Below, in pieces: positions 48,300-60,600 of a DNA stretch of 63,053 nucleotides; position 1 is the first letter of the stretch; the number at the start of each line of letters is the position of its first letter. A program made the position numbers and the translations under genes. Under the pieces are notes generated by a model. It saw nothing but the letters and a program-made list of their open reading frames with translations. It was not told where the DNA came from and made no database searches. Origin of the DNA: Atkinsonella hypoxylon (taxonomy: Eukaryota; Ascomycota; Sordariomycetes; Hypocreales; Clavicipitaceae). The stretch lies in the NCBI GenBank assembly GCA_000729835.1, contig JFHB01000183.1, forward strand, positions 1-63,053, read 5' to 3'.

Positions 48300-48930
48300 C
48301 TAATTAGTAGTTGCTTAACTAGAAGTCTTTAGTACAACTAAAGAGATTAGTATAACTAACTATAGATTAGCTAGATTTAGCAAGAAGAGATATAATACTG
48401 TTAGCTAGAACCCTTAGCAGCTAATATAACTAGTAAAGTGTGCTAAAGGAAGAGATATCTTTATAATTACTTAGTTACTAAGTTGTATTTACTTATAATA
48501 ACGTTTTAGTTTAACTAATTATTAATATTAAACTCTTAAGGAATTAAATTACTAGCTAGAACCCTTAGTAGCTAATACTATAGAATTTAACTCCTTTAAC
48601 TATCTTAGAACTTAGCTAGAAGCTAGCTAAATCTCTCTATCTTTATACTAATTCTATTACACCTACTTTCTCTTTCTATACTACTTAATCTTATCTAATA
48701 TAATAAGTTTACAATAACTCTAGGTAGATTTATAAGAATCTAAGCAATAACTATAACCTAATAAGCTTCTAGAATAACTTTAAAAGTATTAAAAACTCCT
48801 ATTAATAGATTAGAACTTAATATATAAAATTAACCTAGAAACTGCTACTACTACTAATTTAAATAATAGAATTACCTTTATAATTAACCTTTATAAAGAT
48901 TAAAGATTTAGAGATTAAGAACAATAGAAA
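48300..48930. other. leader of Copia element E
   Basis: Non-coding, aligns with 10570-11435 of E' minus the solo LTR. Contains an imperfect internal duplication: GCTAGAACCCTTAGCAGC near 48402 and again, mutated, near 48552. No PBS could be assigned with confidence. Confidence 0.5.
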
Positions 48931-50030
48931 AACTTTAAATTTAACTTCTATAACTAAAATAAAGACCTATTTTAAAGAGCCTTTACTTTAATTATTAAAG
49001 CGTTATACAATTTACTATATAAATATAGAGTCTATATAGGCAGAAGCAGCAGCTAAATTGCTAATTCCCTTAAAAGAGTACTATAGAAAGAGAAACAATC
49101 TATATAGCTAGAAGAAGAGATTAATAAATAAGTAGTATTAAGTAAATTCCACTTAAATCTACACCTAAATATAGAACCTATATCTATAGTAAAGAAGCCT
49201 TAATCTTCTTTATAAAACCCTCCTTCTATACCTTTAGTACTCTCTTTATTACTTTTGTTAAGTATACTTAGTAATCTAATAGGTATATTAGTAGAAATAC
49301 TACCTTCTCTCTCTTTACTATAGAATATAAGATTTCTTCTGCTTTTAGCAGTATAATTATTATTTTCTTCTATAATAGATTCTTTTTAAACTAATATAAA
49401 GAAAGTTCTTAACCTTATAAAGATCTATAAGGAAAGCAATAAATATAGCAGCAATATATTTAATTTTATTATACTAAAAGTAGTTATCCTTAAAGACCTA
49501 TACTAATAACTTAATTTCTTAGAACTAGTAATAATAAAGGTATTTCTAGTAATACTAATAGGTAAAGTATATAAATTCTACCTTATAATAATTGCAATAA
49601 ATATAAGAATAAATTACACCTTTAACTAAATAGTTAAAATTATTAAATAACACTTTAAGACCTTAACTAATAAGTAGTTCTATTGTTAAAGATAGAACAG
49701 CATTATATTGCGCAATATAATTGCTAAGAACCCTAATAAATCTATACTTAACTGCCTTAATATAATAATCTAGAACCTTTAAGATATCTATAATAGCCTT
49801 TTTAACCCTTTTATAGATAATTCTAAACTTATTAAGTAGACTCTTTAAGCAGTTAAAGGCATCCTTAAATGTAATTAAGCTAAATTTATAACTAATGTAA
49901 CATTCTAAGAGCTTATTAGTAACCTATAAAAGTTAATTAGTATTGCAGAAGTATAGAAGGAAATTAGCTAATTTTATATTAGATTTAACTAACTTAATAT
50001 TAATAACGAAGCCCTCTATATAAACTGTTA
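48930..50030 (+). pseudogene. gag of Copia element E (dead)
   Basis: Structural protein of the Copia virus-like particle. The recognisable block is about 49650-49870: FKTLTNKQFYCQR near its start, then IIAKNPNKSILNCLNIII, QNLQDIYNSLFNPFIDNS and LKQTLQAVKGILKCN, a conserved gag segment of ascomycete Copia elements. Upstream is a Gln/Asn-rich N-terminal part (48980-49250). Stops derive from CAA/CAG/TGG. Followed by a spacer and the protease of the same polyprotein. Confidence 0.8.
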
Positions 50031-50449
50031 ATATTAACGTTTAAAAGACTTTAGCTATAGCAGAAGTAAGACCTAAAAATAACGCTACTTTATCTATAGA
50101 AAAGAAGGATATTAGTTAATAAAGTATAGCAAAAAAGAGCGTTAAGAAGTACAGTAAAGATAGTAGAATAATAAGAAGTATAGAACCTCTTCTTTAAACA
50201 GTAAATTTAGAGCCTATCTATAGGCTTATAAAGGATTAAGTAAACCTATATAGAATAATAGTTCTAATAATACTTAAGATATAAGTAAGGTATTTATTAA
50301 AGAATTTAATATAGCTAATAAAGGAAAAGCTCCTTAGCTAATAATTATATAATTCTTTACTAATACTATAACTATAAATAATAGAGCTATCTTCTAGAAC
50401 CTTAAGGAAGAAGCCTACTAGTATATACTACATAAGGAAGACCTATTTA

Positions 50450-53400
50450 TAGAAGATTAATTAAATTCTATAGATCTCTTATTATATTTATTATCTTATA
50501 TATTAGAAGAACGTTACTCTAGTAAGACATTTAGAGGTATTTTACTTAACACTAAAGCAGCAGAAGTATTAACAGCTAGAATTAACTAAGTATAGGCACT
50601 AGTAAAGAAAATGTCTTTATTAAAGATAAATCTATCTAATTAACACTATATAATTACATTTAGCGCAGGATTAGCAACTTTAATAGGCTTTATTATAGTT
50701 TTAACAGTCTTTAGCCTAATTATATTCTATATAATTAATATAAGCACCCTGTTCCTATATAGTATTAATAATATAGATAAGATGTATATAAAGCTTAACA
50801 ACCTTAAAAACATACTAATTTAAGGCAATTAAAAGGTTTCTATTATCTAGAAATAAGGATATCTATAGTAGACTTTAGAAGCTATAGAAGCAGCTATATT
50901 CTTTTTATTAAAAAAGTAGATCTATTAACTTTATTGTTAATTTAGGTATCCCTCTATACAACAATTAACAAAGATTCTACAATATATAAGCAAAAATATT
51001 AGTAACAATAACGCTATTAATAGAATTATATAAGTTTGCTACTACTGCTAACTTAACAGTAAATTACCTAGTTAATTCTAATTTACGTTAAAAGATAACT
51101 ATAACTTTAACTACAAAATTATTGTTAATATTATATATTTATACAGCAGCTCTATTCTTTATGTTGTTAATTCTATAACCTTATTCTAAGCAGCCTGCTT
51201 TCTAGAACTCTAAAAGTAGAAAGTATAAAATATCTAGAATGCATTAAAAGAATGCTAGATTAATACCTATCTAGACCCTTCTAACTAGATAGTTTATAAT
51301 GCTAAAAAGAACTTTATATCTACTAAATTCCGCTATTATATATAAATATTGTTCGTTAATATTAATAAAGTTCCTATTAAAGCTTATAACAGTATTAGTA
51401 AAGTTAAATAGTACTATAGCCTATTATAAAGAGCTTACAACATTATTAACAACGAATTAGGCACTAATACTAGTATTATAAAGGATTAAAAGCTTTAAAT
51501 AGCTGTTAAAGCTGTTAATAATTCTATTAGACCTAATAGTCTTATACCTATATTATTAGTCTTTAGTTTCTACCTCTATATAATAGATAATTTACCTTTA
51601 AGCCTTTCTATAATATAATAAGCTTTAATTCTACGTAAAGCTACTAATAAAGCCTAAAAGTGCTTAGTATAAAGATAAATTTACAATGCTCTTGCCTCCT
51701 ACAACAGCCTAAATATAATACCTATACATTTACTGCCTCTACAGTTAGAAGTATATATATAGCGTAAAAAAGAAGGCTAATAAGGCCTCTATAAGCTGCT
51801 TGCTATAAATAGCAAAGAATGCACTATATAAATGCCTTATAGCTCTATTTGTTTTTGCATAACTATTATAAAACCCTACTACTATAATAACAATAAATCT
51901 AACAATTATTCTGCTGTTTCTAACGTTATACCTAACAAAAGCAATATAGAATCTCTACCTAAAAGTAATTCTATTTTACTAAAGAAGAGAGAAAGACCCT
52001 TAAAGGTAAAATAACTAATTAATCTAAACCTAATATAGAAAAGAGGTCCTAAAAGACTAAGAAAAAACCCTTTTTCTATTCTAATTAATTCTATATAAAA
52101 TTCCTCTACTTCTAATAATAAACTAAATAGATATATTACTATTTCTAGCCTAACTATTAGTAGTCCTTATAATTCTAATCCTAGTAGTAATATTAATCCT
52201 ACTTATATATTGCTATATAAATCTAGCGATAAAATTTTCCTTTCTATAAAAGAAACAGCAAACTATAACTTAGCTGTATAACTAAGGAAAAACAATAAGA
52301 TTATAGCAAAAGGTGCTCTATTTAAAGCATTTAACTAAGCTAAAATTAATACACTATTAGCTAAAGATATCTTCTAAATTGTTAAATTTAACCCTACTAT
52401 ATATAATAACTATATCTTTAAATCTTATATAGTTTAAGAAGTTAAAGGAAAAGGAACTATATTACTATATAAGAAGTTAAAACTAGTTATTTAAGGATAT
52501 AATAACAGCAATAAATTATTAATTTTAATGCAATCCCTAACGATTTAACAAGCTAGTTAACGCCTAATTATAGCACTAGCTCTATCTCTTTAAAAATGCA
52601 ATATTGTTTTATAGATCTACAATATTATATAGGCTTATATGCAATTTAACACTAATTTAAATAGATTAATTATTGCATAACTTCCTAACTAAATTAAACA
52701 CCTATATCTCTATAATACAGTAATAGAAGTAATTAAGCCTCTATATAGAATTGCTAAAGCAGGTATATATTAGTAGTCTATATACTTTTGCTACTACTAT
52801 AATAACTTAAGTATAGTTACATTAATATATAACCTCTACTTACTAATATTAAATAATAATAACTGCTTTAGAATTATTAGAATATAGACTAATAATACAC
52901 TAGAACTAAGCAATAGAACCTTCTTTAACTATAAGGAATCTAAACTGCAGAAGGCTAATTTTACTATAAAGCTAAAGTAGAGCTTAACAGCAGAAACACT
53001 ACTAATTTTTAACAGATATATATTAACTAAATCTAATAATAGCACTTTAACTCTTTACTAGAAAGGTTAAAGTAAGAGGATTTAACCTATTAATACTACT
53101 AGTGTTAATATAGATTTAACAAAACAATAGTACATTAAGCAATAAGCCTGCAGTATATATATTACTATAATCTATTAACTAGAAGCTATATTTAACCTTT
53201 CTATTGCTGTATAACAGTAAGATATTACAATTAACGATATTAAACAACTAAATAAGAGGCTTTAATAGCAGATTAACAACTAGACCTATAGATTACAATA
53301 TATTTTAATAGACCTTCTCTCTGCTAAATTATATATATTTATTAATAAATCCTTTATAAATAATAAAGATTTAAGCTTCTAGATAGAATATATAATTATT

Positions 53401-53880
53401 CTAGGCAATAAAGGAGCTTATAAAGAGAACGCTAAATTTATAATAAAAGGCAATATTATTATATACAGCTTCGTTAAAAGCAAGAGAGTTATAAGGAGCG
53501 CGCTTACATTAGAACTATATAGTATAGTGTAAGGTATAAATGTATTGTATGCTATTAGCACTACGTTAAATATAGTAATAAAGTAGCTATAGATACTACT
53601 AATTCTACTAGTAGTCTATATAGATTCGTTCTTGTTATATAAATGCCTTATAAAGCTTAGTACAATAAAGGAAAAGAGATTAATAATTAATATTATAGCG
53701 CTACATTAATTATATAAAAGGCGTAAAATCGACGAAATCTATTAAATTAACAGTAAAGATAATATTGCTAATTTAATAACAAAAGTAACGCTAAATAAGA
53801 CTCTTAAATTCTTTATTAACAACAATAAAGCTAATATATAGGTAGAAGGCTAGGTAAAAAGACCTACAAATTAATATAGA
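50450..53880 (+). pseudogene. pol of Copia element E: protease, integrase, RT, RNase H (dead)
   Basis: Protease region about 50480-50760 (AEVLTARINQVQALVKKMSLLKI, ATLIGFIIVLTVF). GAG-pre-integrase about 50930-51040 (FRYPSIQQLTKILQ, from FGHPS). Integrase about 51100-51600 (LYVVNSIT, KFRYYI..LFVNINKVPIKA). RT about 52430-53060: IYNII*AYMQFNTNLNRLIIA and VIKPLYRIAKAG, with the catalytic region near 52866-52910 reading TNNTLELS where TDDTL is expected. RNase H about 53560-53830 (YTDSFLLYKCLIKLSTTKEKR, then INSKDNIAN). An open piece at 51832-52014 is part of the linker between integrase and RT. Confidence 0.88.
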
Positions 53881-53959
53881 AGGATATTAGATTTATTATT
53901 ACTTATTCCTTTAATCTATTTTGTTATTACTATAACTGTTAGAGTTACTTTACTAGTAC

Positions 53960-53980
53960 AATAAAAAGAGAGACTACTAG
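53960..53980 (+). promoter_or_regulatory. degraded polypurine tract of Copia element E
   Basis: AATAAAAAGAGAGA-type purine run a few bases before the 3' LTR start at 53981; position fits plus-strand priming, though six mixed bases separate it from the LTR. Confidence 0.45.
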
Positions 53981-54295
53981 TGTTAGAATTGTTATAACTC
54001 TATTGTGCGATTCCAGCACCTATATAGGTAGATACAACCGCTAATTAGTTGCATCTGCACACTAGTCCCCACTTACATTAGGGTCGCTAATACCCCTTAA
54101 TTCCCCCTTAACACAACACTATGCCTAAGGCATATAAGGCATCTAACGGGGTATATAATATAGCCTCTTTTGCTAGTTAGATATAACTCCTAGATAACCG
54201 AATTTAAACCTCTTTGATGTAAATACTAGTGCACTAGTGAATTAATCATAGGACCGACTCGAAGGAGTATAAATTAGACCCTTAGTCTGTCGACA
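53981..54295 (+). repeat. 3' LTR of Copia element E
   Basis: 315 bp. The inner start is mutated (TGTTAGAATTG); the outer half is preserved and ends GTCTGTCGACA, followed by TTTTT. Confidence 0.94.
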
Positions 54296-54300
54296 TTTTT

Positions 54301-55982
54301 AAAGACTACTAAAAATAAGTATAGTTCTATTCTATTTTAATTAGGGAGGCTGCTTAGCCTTTACCCTTTTTTTGTTTTTTTTATCTTTTAACTTAGGCAA
54401 TTTATACTTAATCTTCTAGCGAAATTCTAGCAGTCCTAATATCTAGGGGAAAGGGTAAGGAATATTAACTGCTATAAAGGGAGAAAGATTCTTGCAAAGG
54501 ACCTCCTAGAGCCTTAGAAGGATAAATAGTTAATCTACCTAGTCTTTACCCTAGAACGTTATAAAAGGAGCATTATAGTAAATCTAGCTGTAGTTACTAT
54601 AACCTTTTGCGAATTGCTACTTACAGCTTACAGCAGCAGAGCTACTCTAGATGCAATTGCTGCATAAGCTGCTATAGATATCCTTAAGAGAGGTATAGCT
54701 GTAAAATAGAAAGTAGATATATTCCCTAAATAAGGTAACTATCTAAAGATATATATTAGTGCAATAAGAGCAAAATACACTATTCTCTTTACTAAAGAAT
54801 AAAATTAAAAGGGCTTTATAGTGCTCTTAATAATTAGTAAGTATATAATAGAAATATCTATAAGGATAAGCTATCTTAGTTAAAATAAAGACAAAGTTCT
54901 TAACGTTTAATTCTAGTGCAACCTTATATAAAAGAGAGCCTTCTCTTGCAGTACTATTAATAAACTAAGCCTTAAGATTCTAATTGTAAAAGAATTTAAT
55001 AGCTCTTAGAGGTACATTAGGTATAGAACTCTATTAAAAAGCGACTTTAGTGTATATTAGGTATCTATTAGCATTAATGTTATTGCCCCTATAGACTTAA
55101 AGCTTAAAGGTAAATTTATACTAAGAAGGTAAGGTTTATTAGTATAATAAGAGAATAGAAGTATAATTAAAAGCTTTTTTATAAAAGGCTTACTATATTA
55201 ATAAACGTTATTAAAGGAAAGATATCTATTTAACTATTTTAAGAGAGAGTAACCTAATAAGAGAGAGCAGTAAAAGGGATTCTTTTACTAATAATATCTT
55301 ATATATTTACAAGATTCTTGCGGTTTTAAGGAAGCTTTTTAGTTATAATTAAATAATTAAAGGTGCTAATAAAGATAATAAGAAAGAGGCTATATAAGAA
55401 GGTAGTTGTAAGAAGAAAGAAGAAAGATAAATATAATTAGTTAAAAAGAATATTATAAATTACTTAATAAGTTTGCAGCTATTAAAGTCTTAGTATATAT
55501 TTACTGTTAGCCTCTGCTAAATTACAACAATTATAGATAGCTATTAACTAAGGATTTATTAAGATAATACTAGCTATAATATAGCCTATATTTCTACTCT
55601 CTCTCTCTCTTTATTCCTTTATTCTTATAATATTTTTATTATAAGTACCTACCTAAGCTCTTTTTTACCTTTAATTTTTTAAAAGCTATTTAATCTCTAC
55701 TGCTAAAATAGAAGATAAATACTAGAAACCTATTTCTAAGACTAGCTTTAGAGTTATATATAAGGGATAAATGCATTACTTTAGGACGTTAAAGAACCTA
55801 CTAATGTACTACATTACAGTGTAAGTCTATAAGCTAGTTAGCAATTTCTTTTGCATAGAAGAGCGAGATTAAGTGGATTTACCTCTTAAGAAGCTCTATA
55901 AGCGCTAGCTGCCTCTCTTTTAGCAACGTTTTAAGTAGCCTCCTTTTAGCCTGCTACTTTATTAGGATTACAATTTAGATAA
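54301..55982 (+). pseudogene. unrecognised degenerate coding stretch J, contiguous with element D
   Basis: Two plus-strand frames. About 54450-55260 reads ILAKDLLEP.KDK, then LIYLVFTLERYKRSIIVNLAVVTITFCELL, DAIAA.AAIDILKRGIAVK and IYISAIRAKYTILFTKE, interrupted only by TAA/TAG. About 55685-55980 reads ISTAKIEDKY, SKTSFRVIYKG, MHYFRTLKNLLMYYITV and VDLPLKKLYKR, and is cut by the LTR of copy F. I recognise neither. The E target duplication shows J was contiguous with the post-integrase part of D, so it is either a 3' extension of D or an older sequence beside it. A T-rich tract lies at 54361-54393. Confidence 0.4.
55596..55611. repeat. CT microsatellite
   Basis: Seven to eight tandem CT units in an AT-rich non-coding part of J. 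Confidence 0.7.
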
Positions 55983-56676
55983 TGTTAAAAATAAGCTACC
56001 CTGTATAGCCTATTTTTATGCCTACTAGTTGCTTTATCACGTGACCCTCATTAGGTCTTGTTACGTTAATTTTTGGTAGAGATATCGCTGTTACTAGATG
56101 CGAAACATCTAGAATCGACTAAGGCAAAGTTGCCTAACCTATAGTCAACTTTAACAGCGATTTTCTCTACAACTAGCAATGGTAGAAATTCAAGAAGTAT
56201 ACCATTCGAAAGCTAAGAATTAGGGCTATCTAATAGTATAATTGTTGGATAGAGTTGCTTATAAGGGTTGCTTGTTATTAGTAGAATTTGTTAAATTGTG
56301 CACGTAAGCGTCTTGTTTATATAGCTGTAAGTCGATTTTTTTGTTTTTATATAGTAAATCTTTTTGCGGAAATTATAAAGTAGCCTATAAGCCCCTTCTA
56401 GCGACTACAGCCTGCCGATATAGTCAGTAGGTCTATAAAGGACTAGAAAGATTTAAGATCCTACCCTCACTTATTTGTTACAGCGCTCTTAATATAAGAT
56501 ACCACTATTATTATAGTTATCTACTGCCTCTACGTAATTTATACTATACACTACAGCTTAATTTAGGCTGCTGCTGCTTCCACTACGTAATAATTGCTAA
56601 GAGCAATTACAGGTGCTAAATATAAGAGACCACTACCCTCTTCTATCTAGTCCTGTAATCCCTATTATTTTCAATA
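55983..56676 (+). repeat. 5' LTR of Copia copy F
   Basis: 694 bp, TGTTAAAAATAAGC to TTTTCAATA; well preserved at its outer edge (CACGTGACCC near 56039). Confidence 0.95.
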
Positions 56677-57617
56677 GGTTATAAGCCTGGAAGACCTATC
56701 TGCAAGCTGTTAGCCCGCTGAAATCTACTATTGTGTACTGTATTACCCACTAGAAGCTATATTAAGACCTGCGCTAGCAGCTATTGCTGCTAAAATTATT
56801 AGTAGCTTGCTGGAAGCTATTAATACCTGCTGTATATACATCGCTAGCCACTATACTGGTGTTTTTATTCTGCCCACCCTGTGCCTCCTGCACTAGTCCT
56901 ATACACCCTGTGTATATACACTTTTAAAGCTATTCTTAATAGCTAGGTTCTATTGTTGTGCAACATCAAAATATACACATCTGCATATATTACATTTGCA
57001 CTGCGAATCGTTTTATTAGGCACTGCCTAATTAATTATTTCTATTAAGAAATAAGCTTAGCGCTGCACTGTATCGCTTGTTGTTGTTATTATATTGTGCA
57101 CCCTATGCACCTCTGTTAGTAGCTATACTACAATTTGTAGTGCACGCCTAACAGCTCTTGTTGCTGTTAGATATTCCTGTGTTTCCGGTTGCAGAATCAA
57201 TTTGTGTAGTAATCCTACTGGTTAGGATTTTGAAGTAGGAATTAGCTAGATATCCCTAAATTGGCTGTGCCTAGGTCTCCACTGATTTGTTGGAACCTAA
57301 TTAGAGAAGAATCTCCTGAATTTTTTAGCTAAAAATAGCTAGGACTGTGTTTTGTGCCCCTCGCGACCGCTTATCAATCTGGTCTACTATACAAATTGTA
57401 TACGCATACAGATCGCGATATAACGCAGCCTTAGAGCCCGTTATACCTATTACGAAAGAAATTGGAGAAAAATCTCAGTATAATTTCTGAAAATATAGGG
57501 CACTTCTAGCCTATATTTAGTAAGAATTATTACTGTTATTTACTACTATTTCCACTGTAATTTAGCTATAATTAGCTATAAAAGAGCGTTAAATTAGCTA
57601 CTTTTTAAACCCTTAAA
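56677..57617 (+). other. PBS and structured leader of Copia copy F
   Basis: PBS GGTTATAAGCCTGGAAG at 56677, tRNA-Met half type. The leader carries the conserved inverted repeats (for example 56928-56944) and the CTACAA-T-TTGTAG palindrome near 57128. No gene. Confidence 0.65.
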
Positions 57618-60600
57618 ATAGCACTAAAAGGAACAAGCAAAGGAAAGAGCATAAGCCCTAAAAGGGGTAGTGGTTCTAGTACACTAGCTATAGCTGCTGC
57701 TACTAGCTTTCCTAGTCCAACAAGGTCCCTCCCTCAGCTAGTAGATTTCTCTTCTAATAAAGAAGATTATACAGCTAAGAAGGCTCTAAAAGAAGCTAGA
57801 TTAGCTTCTAAAAGAGTAGTGTAAGTCTATAATGTTTAAGCTAATCTAAAAGCTTAAATAGATAAGCAACAAGAGACCCTAAATAGATTTATTAGGCATA
57901 GTGAAGCAAAATAAAGCCAAAATAAAGGTAATATAGCTAATTTACTAAGTAAATTAGATACTATAATTACATCTATAGGTAATCTCTCTATAGGGTCTCC
58001 CTCTAAGGTAGTAGATCCTGTTACTTCTAAAAGAGCTTCTAAAGTCTCTTTTAAAGCCCCTAAACCTTCTAGTTCTAATAGTGCTACTTTTCTGCCTACT
58101 TTTAATGAAGGCACTATAAAAGAGCTAAATAAGAAGGTCCACTTAATTCTAGAGGCTACTAAGCTAAAAGGCCCTAAAAATTTTAAACAGTAAAAGCAAG
58201 CTTTAACTATTTAATTTAAGGCCCTAGGATTCCCTTAATTTATTAATAATCCTAGTATAGCTAGTACGTTAGTAGATTTAGAGCAAGCTATTATCCTTAT
58301 AATTATAAGAGATAGTTGCTAATCTAGACCTTAAGCTGCTATAAGCTAGCATAAGTTCCCTGTAGATGCCTATAACGTTCTAGTTAGGCAATATTCGCAG
58401 AGTGCTAAAATACAACATAGTACGCTATATACTAGTTATTACAACTTATCGTTTTCGAACTATAAGGGATCTTTAGAGGCCTTTAATGCTAAATTTAATA
58501 ATTTACTAGCTAGATTACAGCTCTATAGTGTAGCTATTAATTCTATTAACTAGGTAAATTATTATATTAATGCTTTAAAGAAGACCTTCTCTAGCTAGGC
58601 TAAAAGGCAGCAATATTCTATTAGAGCTGCTAGAGCACAAGGTCTATCTGTAAAAATGCTAAATTTACAGTTCCTTATAGCTAACTTATTAGAAGAATAA
58701 AGAGATAAAAGCTCCTCTATATCTAAGGCTCTTAGTTATAAAGCTTCTAATTCTAATAGTTCTAATAATAATAAAGCTAATAAAGGAAAGAATCCTCTTA
58801 ATTAGAAGAAGAATTCTAATTCTAATTCTAACAATTCTAATGCCTCTAAAGAAAAAGATTAAGATAAAGCCTCTAAGAATAAGAAGAAGTGGAAGGGCCG
58901 AAGAAGAAGTAACAAAAACTCTAGAAATAAGGATAGAGAAGCTGCTTTTGCTATAGGTTGTTATAACCTATCTACTAGCAACTAGGATACTATAGATTCC
59001 AATAGTGAATCTAGCAGTTCTAGTAGTAATAATTCTTACGATTTAGATACAGAATCCACTACTAGTAATACTAGTACTACTAGTAATAATACCCCTTCTT
59101 TTAACTATTTTAATAGAATAATTAAAAACTCCTTATTATACAATATAGGTTCTACCTGTTATATAGTTAACAATAAGGCATTTTTTAGGACTTTTAAGCC
59201 TATAAAAAAGGGTAAAACTGCACCTATTGCTACTAGAGGAGGTCCTATTTATCCTAAAGGATAGGGAACTGCTGTATTCTAGGTACTAGTTAGTATAAAT
59301 CCAGCTAAATACAGGCCTTTAGCTCTAAAGGATGCTCTATATTGCCTAGGTTTAGATACCAACCTAATTAGTGGTCTAAAGCACTATTTAATAGGGGGCA
59401 CTCTCCTTAGAAATTAGCTATTTCTAGCTAATAGAAGCTGCTGTAGGCTTCTAAATCCCAAAAAGTATAGTTTCTTCTTACAGCTTAAGGGGCAAGAGAC
59501 CCCTAAAGTGTATAAAAACCACGCTAATCTCTCTTATATAGGATTTCTAGCTAGCAATAGTTATAATAGCAGTTATAATGCTAGTTATTCTATAGAGGTT
59601 TAAATCCCTTAACAGCCTAGTTTTAATCTAGAGGAATATAGCTAAATCGAGGAATTATCTAATTTTAAAGAAGAAGATAATACTAATAACAATGCTATAG
59701 AGCTATTAGCCCTAGTTCCTAAACGGGCTCCTAGTTAGATTCCTTCTAATAATAGGGATTTAGAAGGTCTAAATCCTAAGTTGCTAGATATTAGAGGAAG
59801 TGGCTGTCTAGATCCCTTAAATAAGGCCTATAGTTCTTAAGAGATCTAGCAAGATAGGGAGCAACAGGAAGCTAGCTCTAATAATAATTCTAGTAACCCT
59901 ATAGCTTCTTCTTCCTATAAGAAGCTCCTAGAATTAGCTGCTACTTAGCACGTTAGATTAGGGCATATAGGACTCCCTTTACTAAAGAAGACTGCTTCTA
60001 TTACTAAAGGTATTCCTAATTTTACAAAAATTAAGGAAAAGGATTTTAACTGCCTAGCTTACAACTAAGCTAAAGCTATTAGAAGACCTAGCAAGCATGC
60101 TATTCCTAACCCCCCTAGATGTTTAGATATTATAGAGGGAGATACTGTTAAAATAGAGCCTATACTGCACAATAAGAGGCCTCTAGTTCTTTTTCTAATT
60201 AATAGAAAATTACGGTATAAGTAGTCTTTTAATCTAGCTAATAAAGAGGGTTCTACTCTCTATAGCTATATTAAAGGCTTCTTTAAGGAATTAAAAAACC
60301 AGTATAACTGCTACCCTAAACACCTTTATTTTAATAGTAGTATAGAAATTAATACTAGGTTGTAAGCTTAGCTATCTTCTAAGGGTATTTACTTTAGCAC
60401 CTCTTGCCCCTATATTTACAAACAGAATAGGCTAATAGAGAGAGCTATAAGGGTACTTCTAGACCGTTTACGTGCTACTCTACAGTGGTTACAATTACCT
60501 CTATATCTATAGTCTTACATTCTTCCTGCTATAGTGGATTTAGTTAATACTACTGCGAATAGTACTAAACCACTAAGTTCTAAACAGCTATATCTAGCTA

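Larger units (their letters stand above)
47994..54295 (+). mobile_element. Ty1/Copia retrotransposon E, full-length, duplication TTTTT
   Basis: 6302-bp element with LTRs 47994-48299 (306 bp) and 53981-54295 (315 bp), flanked by TTTTT at 47989-47993 and 54296-54300 (the T-run makes the exact length of the duplication less certain). Same family as E', in the opposite direction. Interior codes one Copia gag-pol with protease, integrase, RT and RNase H in Copia order. Confidence 0.95.

Noticed and set aside
54301..55982. J as the 3' LTR or pol remainder of element D
   Set aside because: No similarity to the D LTR start was found and pol had already reached its usual integrase end near 47420; left as unrecognised.
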